Of a stretch of 64,000 bases of DNA, positions 63,959 to 64,000 are shown piece by piece. A program made the translations under genes and the position numbers. A model generated the notes under the pieces. That model was not told the DNA's origin and ran no database searches. It worked only from the letters and a program-made list of their open reading frames with translations. How positions within the stretch are numbered: the first letter of the stretch is position 1; the number at the start of each line of letters is the position of its first letter. The DNA is from Lichenicola sp965198655 (GTDB lineage Bacteria; Pseudomonadota; Alphaproteobacteria; Acetobacterales; Acetobacteraceae), in assembly GCA_965198655.1 (NCBI GenBank), contig OZ240668.1, positions 4,154,001 to 4,218,000 on the forward strand, read 5' to 3'.

Positions 63959-64000
63959 CACTCGGCATCCATCAGGGCGTTGCCTTGCAGCAGGCGCAGG
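63958..64000 (-). CDS. mdcC: Malonate decarboxylase acyl carrier (delta) subunit, C-terminal end only
   Basis: Only the last 13 complete codons are inside the window (LRLLQGNALMDAE, TGA at 63960-63958). Identity rests on position: mdcC precedes mdcD in known operons, and the LRL-type end fits the family. The stop overlaps the mdcD start. mdcA and any malonate transporter would lie beyond the right edge. Confidence 0.55.
   Translation of the reverse strand, partial: LRLLQGNALMDAE

Overview
This is a GC-rich alphaproteobacterial chromosome segment. The mix of genes (a deoxyribose operon, a polyamine gene set, biotin-independent malonate decarboxylase, many TonB/RND envelope genes) and a palindromic dispersed repeat fit an Acetobacteraceae-like member of the Rhodospirillales. 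That placement is inference, since there is no rRNA or other phylogenetic marker in the window. I found no tRNA, rRNA or CRISPR array.

Layout. (1) 1-2.6 kb: the 5' part of a CDF metal exporter and a COG2509 flavoprotein. (2) 2.5-7.2 kb: a scarred region with a gene-end remnant, a frameshifted DUF6471 gene, an intact IS630-family element, an AT-rich membrane-protein gene, an IS5-family element and a methyltransferase gene broken by two in-frame stops. (3) 7.3-8.9 kb: an exported S41-peptidase-like protein. (4) 9.0-19.5 kb: a long minus-strand operon (deoC, sugar ABC transporter, DUF4432 mutarotase-like gene, PfkB-family kinase, acetaldehyde dehydrogenase, DUF779) facing a DeoR-family regulator. 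Together these read as a complete 2-deoxyribose utilisation unit. (5) 19.7-26.5 kb: a HAD phosphatase, a flavin reductase, a FosA-type enzyme, an MFS exporter, an MBL-fold hydrolase and unknown proteins. (6) 26.6-34.4 kb: an IS5 remnant, an RND pump with its adaptor, and a TonB-dependent receptor. (7) 34.5-37.1 kb: an NTF2-like protein, and an XRE-cupin regulator overlapping an M24 peptidase. (8) 37.2-45.6 kb: a histidine kinase and NtrC-like regulator divergent from a MacB-type tripartite exporter (adaptor, ATPase, permease, TolC). (9) 46.0-59.7 kb: a polyamine catabolic gene set (PuuD-type hydrolase, class III aminotransferase, GntR regulator, PuuA-type glutamine synthetase homologue, TonB receptor, aldehyde dehydrogenase, APC permease, SpdH-like oxidase). 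It is interrupted by a second IS630 copy. (10) 59.8-64 kb: the 3' part of a malonate decarboxylase operon (mdcC-D-E-G-B-H).

Main observations. A GTGATCAC palindrome recurs in front of every transcription unit of the polyamine set and ties a TonB receptor to it. Both IS630 copies sit exactly in CTAG stop codons and rebuild the stop. The NtrC-like regulator lacks the sigma-54-contacting GAFTGA segment and lies beside a perfect TGTCCGG-TT-CCGGACA palindrome in the divergent promoter. Three large copies of a multi-hairpin repeat lie at gene 3' ends.
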